A stretch of DNA of 64,000 nt, taken from Sphingopyxis sp. H050 (GTDB lineage Bacteria > Pseudomonadota > Alphaproteobacteria > Sphingomonadales > Sphingomonadaceae). Below the pieces are notes generated by a model. The model had not been told where the DNA came from and did not search any database. It worked only from the letters and a program-made list of their open reading frames with translations. Below are positions 29,685-38,089 of the stretch, piece by piece. The DNA is taken from positions 124,001-188,000 of the forward strand of contig NZ_LNRZ01000004.1 in assembly GCF_001468265.1 (NCBI RefSeq). The letters are read 5' to 3'. Position 1 is the first letter of the stretch, and the number at the start of each line of letters is the position of its first letter. A program made the translations under genes and the position numbers.

Positions 29685-30532
29685 GGCGTCACCGCCTTAG
29701 CGCGCGAACCCTTGGGTTGGTGAGACACCCAGTCATGCGTCTCGCCGGTCGCATCGCGGCACCAGCGATAAAGCGCGTCATAGATCAGCATTCCGGCATC
29801 GAGCTGTTCGAGGTCATCGGCGAACATCCGGGACAGGCCAAGCGACAGGGCAACGAGGCCTGCGGCCTCGGGCACAATGTCAGGCCTCGCCGTATCCGCC
29901 CCACGCACGATCAGCGCGAGATGCGTCAGCGGCGGCAGTCCCGCGAGACCGAACCCTTCAACCATCACGTCGAATGTGCAGCGTTCTCCATCATGGCTCC
30001 AGACTATGCCGTCGCCCTCAACATCGAACGGCGTCGCACAAAAGCGTTCTGCCACGCCTGCGACCTCGTTGGGGGCGACGAACAGAAACACCGCGTTGGG
30101 ATCGACAAAACGCCGAATTAACCAAGGGCAGGCGATACGATCGACCTTGGGCCGTGCGCGTGTTACCCAGACCGTCCGACCTCGCGCATCGCGGGGCGGC
30201 AACGCGGATTCCGGCACCAGCGGGTGTCCAGCCTTCACCCACGCAGCCATTCCGCCGTCGAGGGCGTCGGCATCGGCCCCTGCCTGACGCAGCCATGAAG
30301 CGGCCCCTTGGCTGAGGCTGTGGCCCGCACGGCAAACAGCGATAACATTCTGCCTGGCAAAGGAAGGTGCCCAATCAGCAATATGATCGACTGCCTTGCG
30401 AACAGCACCGGGAATCAAACGCGGGTCGGCGGCAAAATCCTCATTGGTGCGCACATCGAGAATGGCTGGCCCATTGGCAGTGCCAATCAGCCGGACAAGT
30501 TTTTCAATAGGAATTGTATTTAGAGCAGACAT
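29681..30532 (-). CDS. chrB: Rhodanese-ChrB fusion chromate resistance protein
   Basis: In this 283-residue protein, residues about 1-110 form a rhodanese domain (ILDVRTNEDFAADP, active-site loop VIAVCRAGHSLSQG with the Cys). Residues about 120-270 form the ChrB C-terminal domain (WVTRARPKVDRIACPWLIRR, FVDPNAVFLFV, IVWSHDGERCTFDVMVEGFG). Classical ChrB has a different N-terminal regulatory domain, so this version may be a sulfur-transferase or redox protein rather than a chromate-responsive repressor. First gene of the chrB-chrA-sod operon. Confidence 0.88.
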   Translation of the reverse strand: MSALNTIPIEKLVRLIGTANGPAILDVRTNEDFAADPRLIPGAVRKAVDHIADWAPSFARQNVIAVCRAGHSLSQGAASWLRQAGADADALDGGMAAWVKAGHPLVPESALPPRDARGRTVWVTRARPKVDRIACPWLIRRFVDPNAVFLFVAPNEVAGVAERFCATPFDVEGDGIVWSHDGERCTFDVMVEGFGLAGLPPLTHLALIVRGADTARPDIVPEAAGLVALSLGLSRMFADDLEQLDAGMLIYDALYRWCRDATGETHDWVSHQPKGSRAKAVTP

Positions 30533-30661
30533 GCGGCGTCCTCGAATCGAGTAGGACGCGATACTTCAGCATGTCGCCTCATGGGGTGATCGCGGTCCCC
30601 ATGCCTCTATAGAGCAAATTTCGCGCTTCGCTGTCAACGACATGTGCGCGGCCGCAATCAA

Positions 30662-31717
30662 TTAGCGCCCTCGTCCTTGATCCTTGGGCGGTCGATTGGT
30701 TGAAGGCAACGGTGCCTTGCTTTGATCGGGCACCATCCTCCGCGCATGGTATGCCGCAAAAACTTCGGGAGTGGCATTCATGTCCTGATGCTTGTCGAGG
30801 AATTTACGAACATCGCTTGCAAGCTCCCGGTCATCGGCTTGTCCGGTGGCGTCGAGGACAGCGGCGGTTTGTTCATAGGCACGGCGGATCTCTTGCCAGC
30901 GGAAAGTGCCGGCGGCGATGAATGGCGGCAACTGATCCTGACCGCGCGCGACGGCGATTGCCTGTTCGTTGGTGCGCCGGTCGGCGTTCGTGATCCGGCG
31001 GCTCCCTTCGGATCGCAGCCGCGCCCGCAGTTTGACCAGCGCCATGCTCGATCCCGCAATCCCCTGCCCACGCGCCCGCCTCGGCGTTGCTTCGGCGGCG
31101 ACGCCCCGCGCGCGCAGTTCACGGGCAAAGCGTTCGCGGAAGCGATTGAGCTGAACCGGACGGGGATTGAAGCGGGTGCGATCAAGGCCCTCGGCCTGCA
31201 CCGTCAGATGCACATGCGGGCGCGGTGTGTCAGTATGGAGGGCCAGGACATAATCGTGGTTGTCGCTCAGCTCGGCATGGGCGAGCGCGCGGACGGCTCC
31301 CAAAACTTTGTCGGGGTCGGTGCCTTCGGGCATCGAAAAGATCAGGGACACCGACGACACAGTTGGGCGGGACCGCCATTGAAGCGTATCGCTCCACTCT
31401 GCCGCGCGCTCGGCGATGTCGTCCTTGCTGGTCAGGATTTCGCCATCACGGGTTTCGATACCCAAGGCACCCTTGCGCCCGATATAGTCGAGATGGGCTT
31501 TGACATGGGTGCCGCCCCGCTGACGCCCCGTGACCTTGACCACCACCTCGGGCGCTTTGCGGACGATCCGTGCCAGCTTGGCCCGTGCGGTCGGGCCGGT
31601 GGCAATACCGTAGCTGGCATAAAGCGGAACGCGCTGAGGGCCATTCGGATCGTGGATATAGCGCACGCGGAAGGCGGGGCGCGTCGCTTCCCACAAGGCC
31701 GATTCCAGCTCCATCAA
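30662..31717 (-). CDS. Relaxase, MOBP/VirD2-like (mobilisation nuclease)
   Basis: This 351-residue protein should nick oriT and pilot the DNA strand. The His cluster of relaxases is visible: THVKAHLDYIGRKG (His71, His75) and HTDTPRPHVHLTVQAEG (His161, His168, His170), with FNPRPVQLNRFRERFARELR after it. N-terminal tyrosines (Tyr20, Tyr33, Tyr36) are candidates for the DNA-linked residue. It overlaps the MobC-like gene by ATGA. The nearby TATCCTGC sequence is the nic type cut by MOBP relaxases. Confidence 0.85.
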   Translation of the reverse strand: MMELESALWEATRPAFRVRYIHDPNGPQRVPLYASYGIATGPTARAKLARIVRKAPEVVVKVTGRQRGGTHVKAHLDYIGRKGALGIETRDGEILTSKDDIAERAAEWSDTLQWRSRPTVSSVSLIFSMPEGTDPDKVLGAVRALAHAELSDNHDYVLALHTDTPRPHVHLTVQAEGLDRTRFNPRPVQLNRFRERFARELRARGVAAEATPRRARGQGIAGSSMALVKLRARLRSEGSRRITNADRRTNEQAIAVARGQDQLPPFIAAGTFRWQEIRRAYEQTAAVLDATGQADDRELASDVRKFLDKHQDMNATPEVFAAYHARRMVPDQSKAPLPSTNRPPKDQGRGR

Positions 31718-32268
31718 TCCGGCACTGCCCAGTAGCTGACATCGCCGCGCATGGCATCGCCAACGGCTGTCACCTGTTCGGACACTTCCATCCGCATGTC
31801 GGCGATCCGGCGCAGCTCAGGTTCGATTCTCTTGTCGCCGGTTTCGAGCATGGCGGTGTTCGCCGCCTTCATCGCCTGATTGAGATTGCGCCCGATGCGC
31901 AGCAACTGCATCCGGATCGGGGCGAGTTCGGCTAGCAGCCCGTCATCGACCCGCGATTTCAGGGCCAGGTGGCGGCGCACCAATGCTTTGATCCAACCGG
32001 CGCGATCGGTCGAACGCTGCTCCGCCCGCACCTCGATCACGGCGATCTCGACATCGGTAAACCGCAGCGAAACGCGATTGCGCGCCGCGCCTTCGGGGCG
32101 GTCGATGAGAGGCCGCTGATCACTCTCTTGCAGCGCCCGTTCGATCATCTGCCGCACCAGCGCGCTGCGTCCGCCCCGCCCGACGGCCAGTTTGTCGAAC
32201 GCCGCGAGCGCTTCGGCGTCGAGCCGTAAGCTGAGCATCGCCGTGTTCGGAACCTGATTTGTCGCCAT
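31714..32268 (-). CDS. MobC-like relaxosome accessory protein (RHH-type DNA-binding)
   Basis: This 184-residue protein has an N-terminal ribbon-helix-helix-like segment (MLSLRLDAEALAAFDKLAV, RSALVRQMIERALQE), then a second part RVSLRFTDVEIAVIEVRAEQ ... LLRIGRNLNQAMKAAN. The last of these is the typical MobC/BfmC-like region seen before relaxases. It likely binds oriT beside the relaxase. The ATG at 32268 (MATNQVPNTAML) is preferred; the frame extends upstream through oriT-like DNA and is probably not translated there. Confidence 0.8.
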   Translation of the reverse strand: MATNQVPNTAMLSLRLDAEALAAFDKLAVGRGGRSALVRQMIERALQESDQRPLIDRPEGAARNRVSLRFTDVEIAVIEVRAEQRSTDRAGWIKALVRRHLALKSRVDDGLLAELAPIRMQLLRIGRNLNQAMKAANTAMLETGDKRIEPELRRIADMRMEVSEQVTAVGDAMRGDVSYWAVPD

Positions 32269-32279
32269 CAGACATGCCC

Positions 32280-32418
32280 ATGTAAAACAAGGGCAATGTA
32301 AGACAACACGCGCCGCTAGGCATATCCTGCATTCAAGACAAATCAGACAAACCCCCTTAGACAAGCGCACCCAAAGCGGGTTTCTATCTCAGAGAATAAG
32401 GGGCTTCGGGTGCGCTTG
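32280..32418 (+). other. Candidate origin of transfer (oriT) with nic site
   Basis: The sequence TATCCTGC at 32323-32330 matches the IncP/Ti nic consensus YATCCTG|Y, placing the nick between 32329 and 32330 on the + strand. Around it lie a 16-base-period direct repeat (ATGTAAAACAA 32280, ATGTAAGACAA 32296) and four AGACAA copies (32301, 32336, 32345, 32359). A long inverted repeat is also present: CAAGCGCACCC 32362-32372 pairs with GGGTGCGCTTG 32408-32418, extended by CCCCC/GGGGG after a 6-base bulge. It lies immediately upstream of the MobC-relaxase pair, where oriT is expected. Confidence 0.7.
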
Positions 32419-32431
32419 GGGGTTTGAGGTT

Positions 32432-32653
32432 TCAGGCTGGGTGGGAAGTGCTGCTTCCCATGCGGGCCGAAGATCGCCGGACGATTTCATGTTGACGGCT
32501 GGTGGTCGCGCTCCCCCATTCGGCGATCTCGCCGATTGTGCGACCGCAGCCGGTGCAGACGCTGGAACTGGCGTCCAGCGCGTAAATCTGTTGAAGGGGA
32601 AGGCATTTCACGACTGAGATTCGGTCATTCGAGACCCAAACCACGTCGGCCAA
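32432..32653 (-). CDS. Small DUF1289-like protein (start uncertain)
   Basis: About 73 residues are likely. The core CLPLQQIYALDASSSVCTGC and GRTIGEIAEWGSATTSRQ resembles DUF1289, a small Cys motif (C-x-x-C with RT..EI..W) of unknown function. No ATG is available near the conserved start. A TTG at 32653 with AGGT upstream, or a GTG at 32644, is likely used. A longer frame from 32887 overlaps the next gene and is rejected. First gene beyond oriT in the predicted leading region. Confidence 0.5.
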   Translation of the reverse strand: MADVVWVSNDRISVVKCLPLQQIYALDASSSVCTGCGRTIGEIAEWGSATTSRQHEIVRRSSARMGSSTSHPA

Positions 32654-32711
32654 GGCTGACCTATTGGCCAATGCTGCCCAAATCACGAAACACACATTGA
32701 CGCGGTTGGTC

Positions 32712-32930
32712 CTATTCTGCGGTGAGCTTGTCGGCTTCTTCAAGTTTGCGGCCGATCTCGAACATGAGCAGGGCGGCTTCCGCCGCGCTGAACTGGACTT
32801 CGACCAATTTGCCCTCGTGCCAAAGGTCCAGCACAACGAAGCGTTCACCCGGACGGTCGCGGAGAAACCGAACATGGACCCCCGCAACCGGGCCGCAGGC
32901 GTCCCACTTGCTCAGGGCTGCTTGCTTCAT
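32712..32930 (-). CDS. Hypothetical small protein
   Basis: This 72-residue protein (MKQAALSKWDACGPVAGVHV, FVVLDLWHEGKLVEVQFSAA, LLMFEIGRKLEEADKLTAE) has balanced, soluble composition and no signal or membrane segment. I do not recognise a family. Codon use looks normal for the region, and it probably shares an operon with the DUF1289-like gene. Confidence 0.55.
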   Translation of the reverse strand: MKQAALSKWDACGPVAGVHVRFLRDRPGERFVVLDLWHEGKLVEVQFSAAEAALLMFEIGRKLEEADKLTAE

Positions 32931-33001
32931 AAGCGCTCTATACGCCTTAATTTAGATCTGATAAACAGCAAATTTGATGTCTCAAACATCAAGGAGCGAG
33001 A

Positions 33002-33322
33002 ATGATCACGTCTCAACAAATGAAGGCGGCCAGAGCGCTTGTGGGTCTGGATCAACGCCAGCTTGCCGAGCGGGCTGGTCTGTCCCTGCCAACGATCCAG
33101 CGAATGGAAGCATCAGGCGGACAGGTTCGCGGAGTTGTCGAAACGTTAGTCCGGGTGATCGACGCCCTCGAAGTGGCCGGGATTGAAATCATCGGCGAGA
33201 ACGCATCCAGTTCCGGCAGCGGGCGCGGAGTGCGGTTGCGCGAGCCCATGGATCAAAAACGGCCGATGCATGGCAGATCCAAGACATCGGATGGCGCTCG
33301 GGTGTCATCCCTGACCACCTGA
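33002..33322 (+). CDS. HTH (XRE-like) transcriptional regulator
   Basis: This 106-residue protein has an N-terminal helix-turn-helix (MKAARALVGLDQRQLAERAG, LSLPTIQRMEAS) and a short polar C terminus. It has AAGGAG just upstream of its ATG. Its TGA overlaps the ATG of the SulP gene (TGATG), so the two are co-translated. It probably regulates this pair. Confidence 0.82.
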   Translation: MITSQQMKAARALVGLDQRQLAERAGLSLPTIQRMEASGGQVRGVVETLVRVIDALEVAGIEIIGENASSSGSGRGVRLREPMDQKRPMHGRSKTSDGARVSSLTT

Positions 33323-34995
33323 TGCTGCCAAACTCTTCGCTGGCGTTTACGCCCAAACTCGTCTCGACACTGCGCGAGGGTTACACCTTCGGTTTGTTCA
33401 AATCCGATTTCATCGCGGGTTTGACGGTCGCCATCATAGCTCTGCCTTTGGCCATGGCACTTGGTATCGCGAGCGGGGCGTCGCCCGACAAGGGAATTGT
33501 AACGGCTGTCGTTGCGGGCTTCCTGATTTCGGCCTTGGGCGGTTCGCGTGTCCAGGTGGGCGGGCCGACCGGCGCCTTCGTCGTCGTCATTTCCGGCGTA
33601 ATTGCAGAGCATGGATATCCCGGCTTGGTGCTGGCGACAGGTCTCGCGGGCATGATCCTGACTGTTGCCGGATATGCAGGTCTCGGCAAGTTGATGAAAT
33701 TTGTGCCGATGCCGGTCGTGACGGGATTCACCGCAGGCATTGCGGTAATCATCGCATCAAGCCAGGTGGGTGATTTTCTCGGACTGCAAGCGGGCAAGGT
33801 TCCGGCTGAATTCGTGGAGAAATGGACTGCCTATTCCCGTGCGATCGGCACCTTTCAATGGACTGTCGTTGCGATAGGGGCCGGAACGCTGGCGACAATC
33901 CTGGTCTTGAAGCGGCTGAGTCCGAAGCTTCCAGGATTCCTGATCGCCATCGTACTTGCATCGGGCGTTGTCGCTCTGCTGAAGCTCCCGGTTGAAACCG
34001 TCGGCATGCGCTTTCCCAACATGCCTTCAACCTTGCCCGCGCCGCATGTCCCGGCCTTTTCAGTGCAAATGGTGCAAGACGTTCTGCCCTCCGCCTTCAC
34101 CATTGCCTTCTTGGCGGGAATCGAAGCTCTGCTCTCGGCGGTCGTTGCCGATGGCTTGACCGGTTACAAGCATCGGCCCGGACAGGAGCTTGTCGGACAG
34201 GGAATTGCCAATATTGGCTCGGCACTGTTTGGTGGGCTTCCCGCAACGGGCGCCATCGCACGGACTGCCACCAATATCAGGGCTGGAGCCCGATCTCCCG
34301 TCTCGGGAATGCTGCATGCATTGATTCTGCTGGCTATCCTGCTCATTGCCGGACGATGGGTAGCCTACGTGCCAATGTCGGCGTTGGCCGCGATCCTGCT
34401 CGTGGTGGCCTGGGGGATGAGCGAAGCGGATCGCTTCAGGACGCTGTTTCGCATGGATGCCGGCGAGAGAGCTTTGCTGCTGCTCACCTTCGGGCTGACC
34501 GTGTTCGTAGACCTTACCGTCGCAATTGGCGTTGGCGTCACATTGGCCTCGATGTTGTTCATGGCAAGAATGAGTGAGGCAACCGATGTGCTTGCAGACG
34601 ATGAAAGCGTCGAGGATCCGGAACAGTGGGCAGCGCTCCCGGCGGGTGTCGAGGTTTTCCGGATTTCGGGACCGATGTTCTTTGGCGCGGCTGCCGAAAT
34701 GCTGGAAACTCTTCATCGAATTGGCCGGTCTCCCGCTGCGGTCATCCTGCGTCTTGATCGGGTACCCTTCATCGATTCCTCTGGGGTTCATGTCCTTGAG
34801 GCATTTGTGAGGCAGGCAAGAATTTCGAACACCAGGGTGGTCTTGTGCGACATGCCCAGGCCAGTCTGGCAGATTCTAGCCCGATCATCTCCCCGCTTTG
34901 CCGGCGCTGAGCGAGCCAAATCTCTGAACGCTGCAACCAAGCGGCTGGCCAAAAACTCAGAGCAAATTGGTAGCGCTCAAGGGCATTTGGCGTAG
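33322..34995 (+). CDS. SulP-family anion transporter with STAS domain
   Basis: This 557-residue SLC26/SulP transporter has the membrane domain at about 20-420 (VAIIALPLAMALGIASG ... RVQVGGPTGAFVVVISG, the SulP signature; LFGGLPATGAIARTATNIRA). A C-terminal STAS domain is at about 435-540 (VFRISGPMFFGAAAEML, RLDRVPFIDSSGVHVLEAF). It may carry sulfate or bicarbonate; the substrate cannot be read. On an element with chromate resistance, a sulfate route that discriminates against chromate would make sense, but that is only an inference. Confidence 0.88.
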   Translation: MLPNSSLAFTPKLVSTLREGYTFGLFKSDFIAGLTVAIIALPLAMALGIASGASPDKGIVTAVVAGFLISALGGSRVQVGGPTGAFVVVISGVIAEHGYPGLVLATGLAGMILTVAGYAGLGKLMKFVPMPVVTGFTAGIAVIIASSQVGDFLGLQAGKVPAEFVEKWTAYSRAIGTFQWTVVAIGAGTLATILVLKRLSPKLPGFLIAIVLASGVVALLKLPVETVGMRFPNMPSTLPAPHVPAFSVQMVQDVLPSAFTIAFLAGIEALLSAVVADGLTGYKHRPGQELVGQGIANIGSALFGGLPATGAIARTATNIRAGARSPVSGMLHALILLAILLIAGRWVAYVPMSALAAILLVVAWGMSEADRFRTLFRMDAGERALLLLTFGLTVFVDLTVAIGVGVTLASMLFMARMSEATDVLADDESVEDPEQWAALPAGVEVFRISGPMFFGAAAEMLETLHRIGRSPAAVILRLDRVPFIDSSGVHVLEAFVRQARISNTRVVLCDMPRPVWQILARSSPRFAGAERAKSLNAATKRLAKNSEQIGSAQGHLA

Positions 34996-35070
34996 AATGG
35001 CAGCTAACGATCTGCCACCGACAGTCCGCTCCCCACAACTTTAAAGTCGTGACCGCAGCAAACACGACAA

Positions 35071-35099
35071 AGCCCCGCCCGTCTGTGCCGGGCGGGGCT
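35071..35099 (-). terminator. Terminator hairpin after the DUF736 gene
   Basis: AGCCCCGCCCG (35071-35081) pairs with CGGGCGGGGCT (35089-35099) around a 7-base loop. Read leftwards it is followed by TTTGTCG. It lies 12 bases past the DUF736 stop and could also stop rightward transcripts from the SulP gene. Confidence 0.7.
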
Positions 35100-35110
35100 G
35101 GCGTGTCGGG

Positions 35111-35437
35111 TCAGTTGCCGTTCGAGGTGCGGGCGCGCGACCAGATCAGGTTGAAGGTCTTGCCGTCTTCGTCGGCGAACAGGCTGGCGAAGATCGGGGC
35201 GGTGAAGCTGGGATCGTCGAGCTTGATCGAGAGGTAGTCGCGGCCTTCCTTGGAGGTTTTCTGCCAGCAGGCACCGATCTCGGCCTTGGCCACGAACACC
35301 CGGTGCGACGGGGCGTTTTCGTTCTCGCTCGCGTCCTCGGCGACGATGGTGACGTTCTTCTTCTGCAAGCTCATCGTGACGATCTCGCCGATGTAGCTGT
35401 TGTCGCCGGACTTCTTGAAGGTGCCGATATTTGCCAT
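35111..35437 (-). CDS. DUF736-family protein
   Basis: This 108-residue protein starts MANIGTFKKSGDNSYIGEIV and contains CWQKTSKEGRDYLSIKLDDP and FNLIWSRA, the usual DUF736 pattern. These small proteins are common on alphaproteobacterial conjugative elements and their function is unknown. A strong AAGGAG precedes the ATG at 35437; the longer in-frame extension lacks support. Confidence 0.88.
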   Translation of the reverse strand: MANIGTFKKSGDNSYIGEIVTMSLQKKNVTIVAEDASENENAPSHRVFVAKAEIGACWQKTSKEGRDYLSIKLDDPSFTAPIFASLFADEDGKTFNLIWSRARTSNGN

Positions 35438-36062
35438 GATGCTTCTCCTTGCGTTGGTCGAACCCACGCTCATTCGCGGCCTCGATGGCTGGTTTGAGGC
35501 AGGGGCTTGCACCGCTGCACGCACTCAGGGTCCCATTCGCAAAGCGAATGGGTGGTGGGCCGGAACGCAGTGGAGGACGGGGCAGACCGGGCTTTCTTGT
35601 CCCGCGAGGAATGGGCGGCACGCCCAGGGGAAGAAAGTTCGGGCTGCTCCGTTGCAGCAAGGGGCAAGAGGCGCAGCCGTCCGCTGGCAACCAAAGCCAT
35701 TGACGAGGCCGTGGGTGAGCGCGGATTCCGGCAATCGCGCGCAAAGAGACTTGGCAAGGACCGGGTGGCGCATTCAATGTCCGGCTGGCGCACCTGCCGG
35801 AGAAATCGACTGATGGGCTTGCCGGATGAAGATGCGGCATTCCGATGAAAGGGCCAGGAATGAAAATGCCCGGTCGCACCGGGCTTTGGTGGCTGACGAT
35901 GACAGGGCCACTGGCACAGATCGTAGGGAGGCGGCGATAGACTCGGTCTGCTCCGATCCCGCCCCGCTCCGATCCGACCGCCTGTTGAGAGGCGGAGACT
36001 GGCAGCGGCATCATCCGGTCGGGTTGGTATCCACGCCGCAACCCCGCATGACCAAGCACTCA
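35438..36062. other. Intergenic stretch upstream of DUF736
   Basis: No convincing gene is seen in about 620 bases; short frames here have Arg/Ser/Gly-rich shadow composition. It contains a perfect hairpin, CCCATTCGC (35532-35540) with GCGAATGGG (35544-35552). It probably holds the DUF736 promoter. In the predicted transfer direction it could fold in single-stranded form. Confidence 0.45.
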
Positions 36063-36091
36063 AGCCCCGTCCGGCGCTGACGGACGGGGCT
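36063..36091 (+). terminator. Hairpin with short T run between the DUF736 upstream region and the ParB-like gene
   Basis: AGCCCCGTCCG (36063-36073) pairs with CGGACGGGGCT (36081-36091), then TTTG on the + strand. A second GC hairpin (GGCGGGCGGC 36117-36126 with GCCGCCCGCC 36130-36139) sits directly after the ParB-like stop. Together they may end transcription of the leftward ParB-like gene. Confidence 0.5.
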
Positions 36092-36144
36092 TTGTGGCGC
36101 TGACGGTGCGGACGGAGGCGGGCGGCACAGCCGCCCGCCCTCAC

Positions 36145-37974
36145 TTACGCCGCAAGGCGCTGGTCTTCGGCTTCGTCCCGCGCATCGGCGGTTTCGCCAT
36201 CGCCATCCTCCACCGCATCCGCCGCGCCAGCGGCGGCGGGGTTGGGGTCGAGCGGCGCTTCGGGTTCGGCCAGCCACGCGGCGCGGTTGGCGGCGGCAAC
36301 CGTCGCCACCCCGCCGCGCTGGGTGTAGGCTGATGGCGGAAACGCCATCCAGCGCGGCACCCAATTCTCGCGCCTTTCGCGGCCATTGCCTCCGGTCAGA
36401 TAGTCGCCGATCACGCCCTTGATCGTCTTGCCCTTCTCGGCGGCATGGGCCTCCGCCACCGATGCCCCGCCGACCTCGGACAGAATCGCGGTCAGCACCT
36501 CGCGGTCGCGGATCAGGCCATAGAACGCATCGTCTGCCACCCAATAGTCGGCCATATCGACGCCAAGGTGCAGCCCGATGATTTCGATAAGGCCGGTGCC
36601 GCTCGCCAGCGTTTCGGCCATGACGACGCCCAGCACCTCCATGACAACCGCGTCGGGCAGTTCCAGCAACCGCTGGAACAAGCCGCTCACGCCGATCCTC
36701 GGCTCGTAGCCCAAGGTGACGCTGGCCTCGTCAGGGTCGAAGCCCAGCACGGCAAGCACCGCGCGACGCCGCTCGTCGAAGCGGGCTTCGGCGACGCTGG
36801 TTTCGATGGACTCGGTGATCGCCTCGTTTCGGCTGCGCTGATCCTGCACCCTCACGCCCCACAGGGGCGAACCGCAAATCGCATGGGCGACCATGACGCG
36901 CAGCGCCACACCGCTATTCGCGGCCAGCGCCGAGCGCACCGCCGCATGGCGGTGCAGGTCGATATAGTCGGTCATGGCTGCGGTGATTTCCGGCCGGACG
37001 GTTGCGGACGGCTTCGCCGCCTCCCCGCCCTCGCCCTGCCGCCGCGCCTCCTTGCGGGTCAGATAGCCCTCGTGGAAGGCGACCTCACCCTTGCCGTTGA
37101 CGTCAATATAGACCCGCCCACCTTTGCGCTTGGGAGTCTTCTCGTGCTCCCACGTCTGGAAATAGACACCGGCGGGGACGATCTCGACCGCGCTCCACCC
37201 GTCTTCGAGATAGGCGGCCTTGCGCCGCTCGATCTCGGCGGACTGCGCGGCCCAGAACTGGTCGGCATCGGCGAAGTAACCTTCGTCGCCGAACAGGTCT
37301 TTGACGATCTGGCCGTCGAAGGCGGCAAGATCGAACAGCGCCGCGCTCGTCGCAATCGACGCGCCGCCGAACAGCCACGCCTTCAACTGGCTCCCGCGCG
37401 GCGCATAGCCGTCCGCATCCTCGAACAGCGCCAGCCACGCATTTTGCTGCGCCTTGGTCGCCAAGGTCAGGTGCTTGACCGTGCCAGCGTCGATTTCCTC
37501 GGCGCGGAACGCCTCGCGGATGCGCGGCAACAGATTGCCTAGCGCAAGGATGCGCTTCACCTGCAATTCGGTGAGCGCGAAAGTCGCGGCAATGTCCTCG
37601 ACGCTGCGGCCTTCCTTGACCAGCCGGGTGTAGCTTTCCCATTGCGTGACCTGATCGGGGCTTTGCCGCAGCATGTTCTCGATCATCGACACTTCGAGCG
37701 CCTCGGCATCGTCGCCTTCGCCCAGGGTGATGCAAGGCAGCGTCACGCCGTCCTGGCCCTGCCGCGCGGCCTCGAGGCTGGCGAAATAGCGGCGCTTGCC
37801 CGCGACGATCTCGAAATGACCGGTGTTGCAATTGGGGCGGACGAACAGCGGCGAAATCACGCCGCGCTTGATGATCGACGGCAGAATGTCCGAAACATCG
37901 GGCGGCTTCTTTCCGCTGCGCATGTTCGCCTTGGAAACCGAAAGCCGGTCGAGCGGGATTTGGTCGATGTGCAT
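36145..37974 (-). CDS. ParB/RepB-like nuclease-domain protein of mobile elements
   Basis: This 609-residue protein has a ParB N-terminal domain in residues 1-110 (MHIDQIPLDRLSVSKANMRS, IVAGKRRYFASLEAARQGQ, SMIENMLRQSPDQVTQWES) and an HTH-like part (SVEDIAATFALTELQVKRIL). The long C-terminal half is typical of large ParB-like proteins on alphaproteobacterial plasmids and ICEs. No ParA is present, so partition is unlikely to work classically; regulation or maintenance is possible. The start at 37974 matches the family; an upstream extension is unsupported. Confidence 0.85.
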   Translation of the reverse strand: MHIDQIPLDRLSVSKANMRSGKKPPDVSDILPSIIKRGVISPLFVRPNCNTGHFEIVAGKRRYFASLEAARQGQDGVTLPCITLGEGDDAEALEVSMIENMLRQSPDQVTQWESYTRLVKEGRSVEDIAATFALTELQVKRILALGNLLPRIREAFRAEEIDAGTVKHLTLATKAQQNAWLALFEDADGYAPRGSQLKAWLFGGASIATSAALFDLAAFDGQIVKDLFGDEGYFADADQFWAAQSAEIERRKAAYLEDGWSAVEIVPAGVYFQTWEHEKTPKRKGGRVYIDVNGKGEVAFHEGYLTRKEARRQGEGGEAAKPSATVRPEITAAMTDYIDLHRHAAVRSALAANSGVALRVMVAHAICGSPLWGVRVQDQRSRNEAITESIETSVAEARFDERRRAVLAVLGFDPDEASVTLGYEPRIGVSGLFQRLLELPDAVVMEVLGVVMAETLASGTGLIEIIGLHLGVDMADYWVADDAFYGLIRDREVLTAILSEVGGASVAEAHAAEKGKTIKGVIGDYLTGGNGRERRENWVPRWMAFPPSAYTQRGGVATVAAANRAAWLAEPEAPLDPNPAAAGAADAVEDGDGETADARDEAEDQRLAA

Positions 37975-38089
37975 GGAATCTACTCCGTTGGGTGGCCCCA
38001 TCCTCGAGGCATCTTGGGGGGCGGTGAGGATGGGGCCGGTTGTCCGCGCGAGGACGATCCCGCGCGGGGTCTGCCGCACCTTGAGGGGG

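Noticed and set aside
32432..32887. Long version (151 residues) of the DUF1289-like gene
   Set aside because: Its first half overlaps the 72-residue gene in another frame and looks non-coding; only the last 73 or so residues look real.
35507..35848. 113-codon frame in the gap upstream of DUF736
   Set aside because: Arg/Gly/Ser-rich composition, no family resemblance and a weak start; treated as non-coding.
36445..37542. 365-codon frame antisense to the ParB-like gene
   Set aside because: Shadow frame; the minus strand shows ParB domain motifs.
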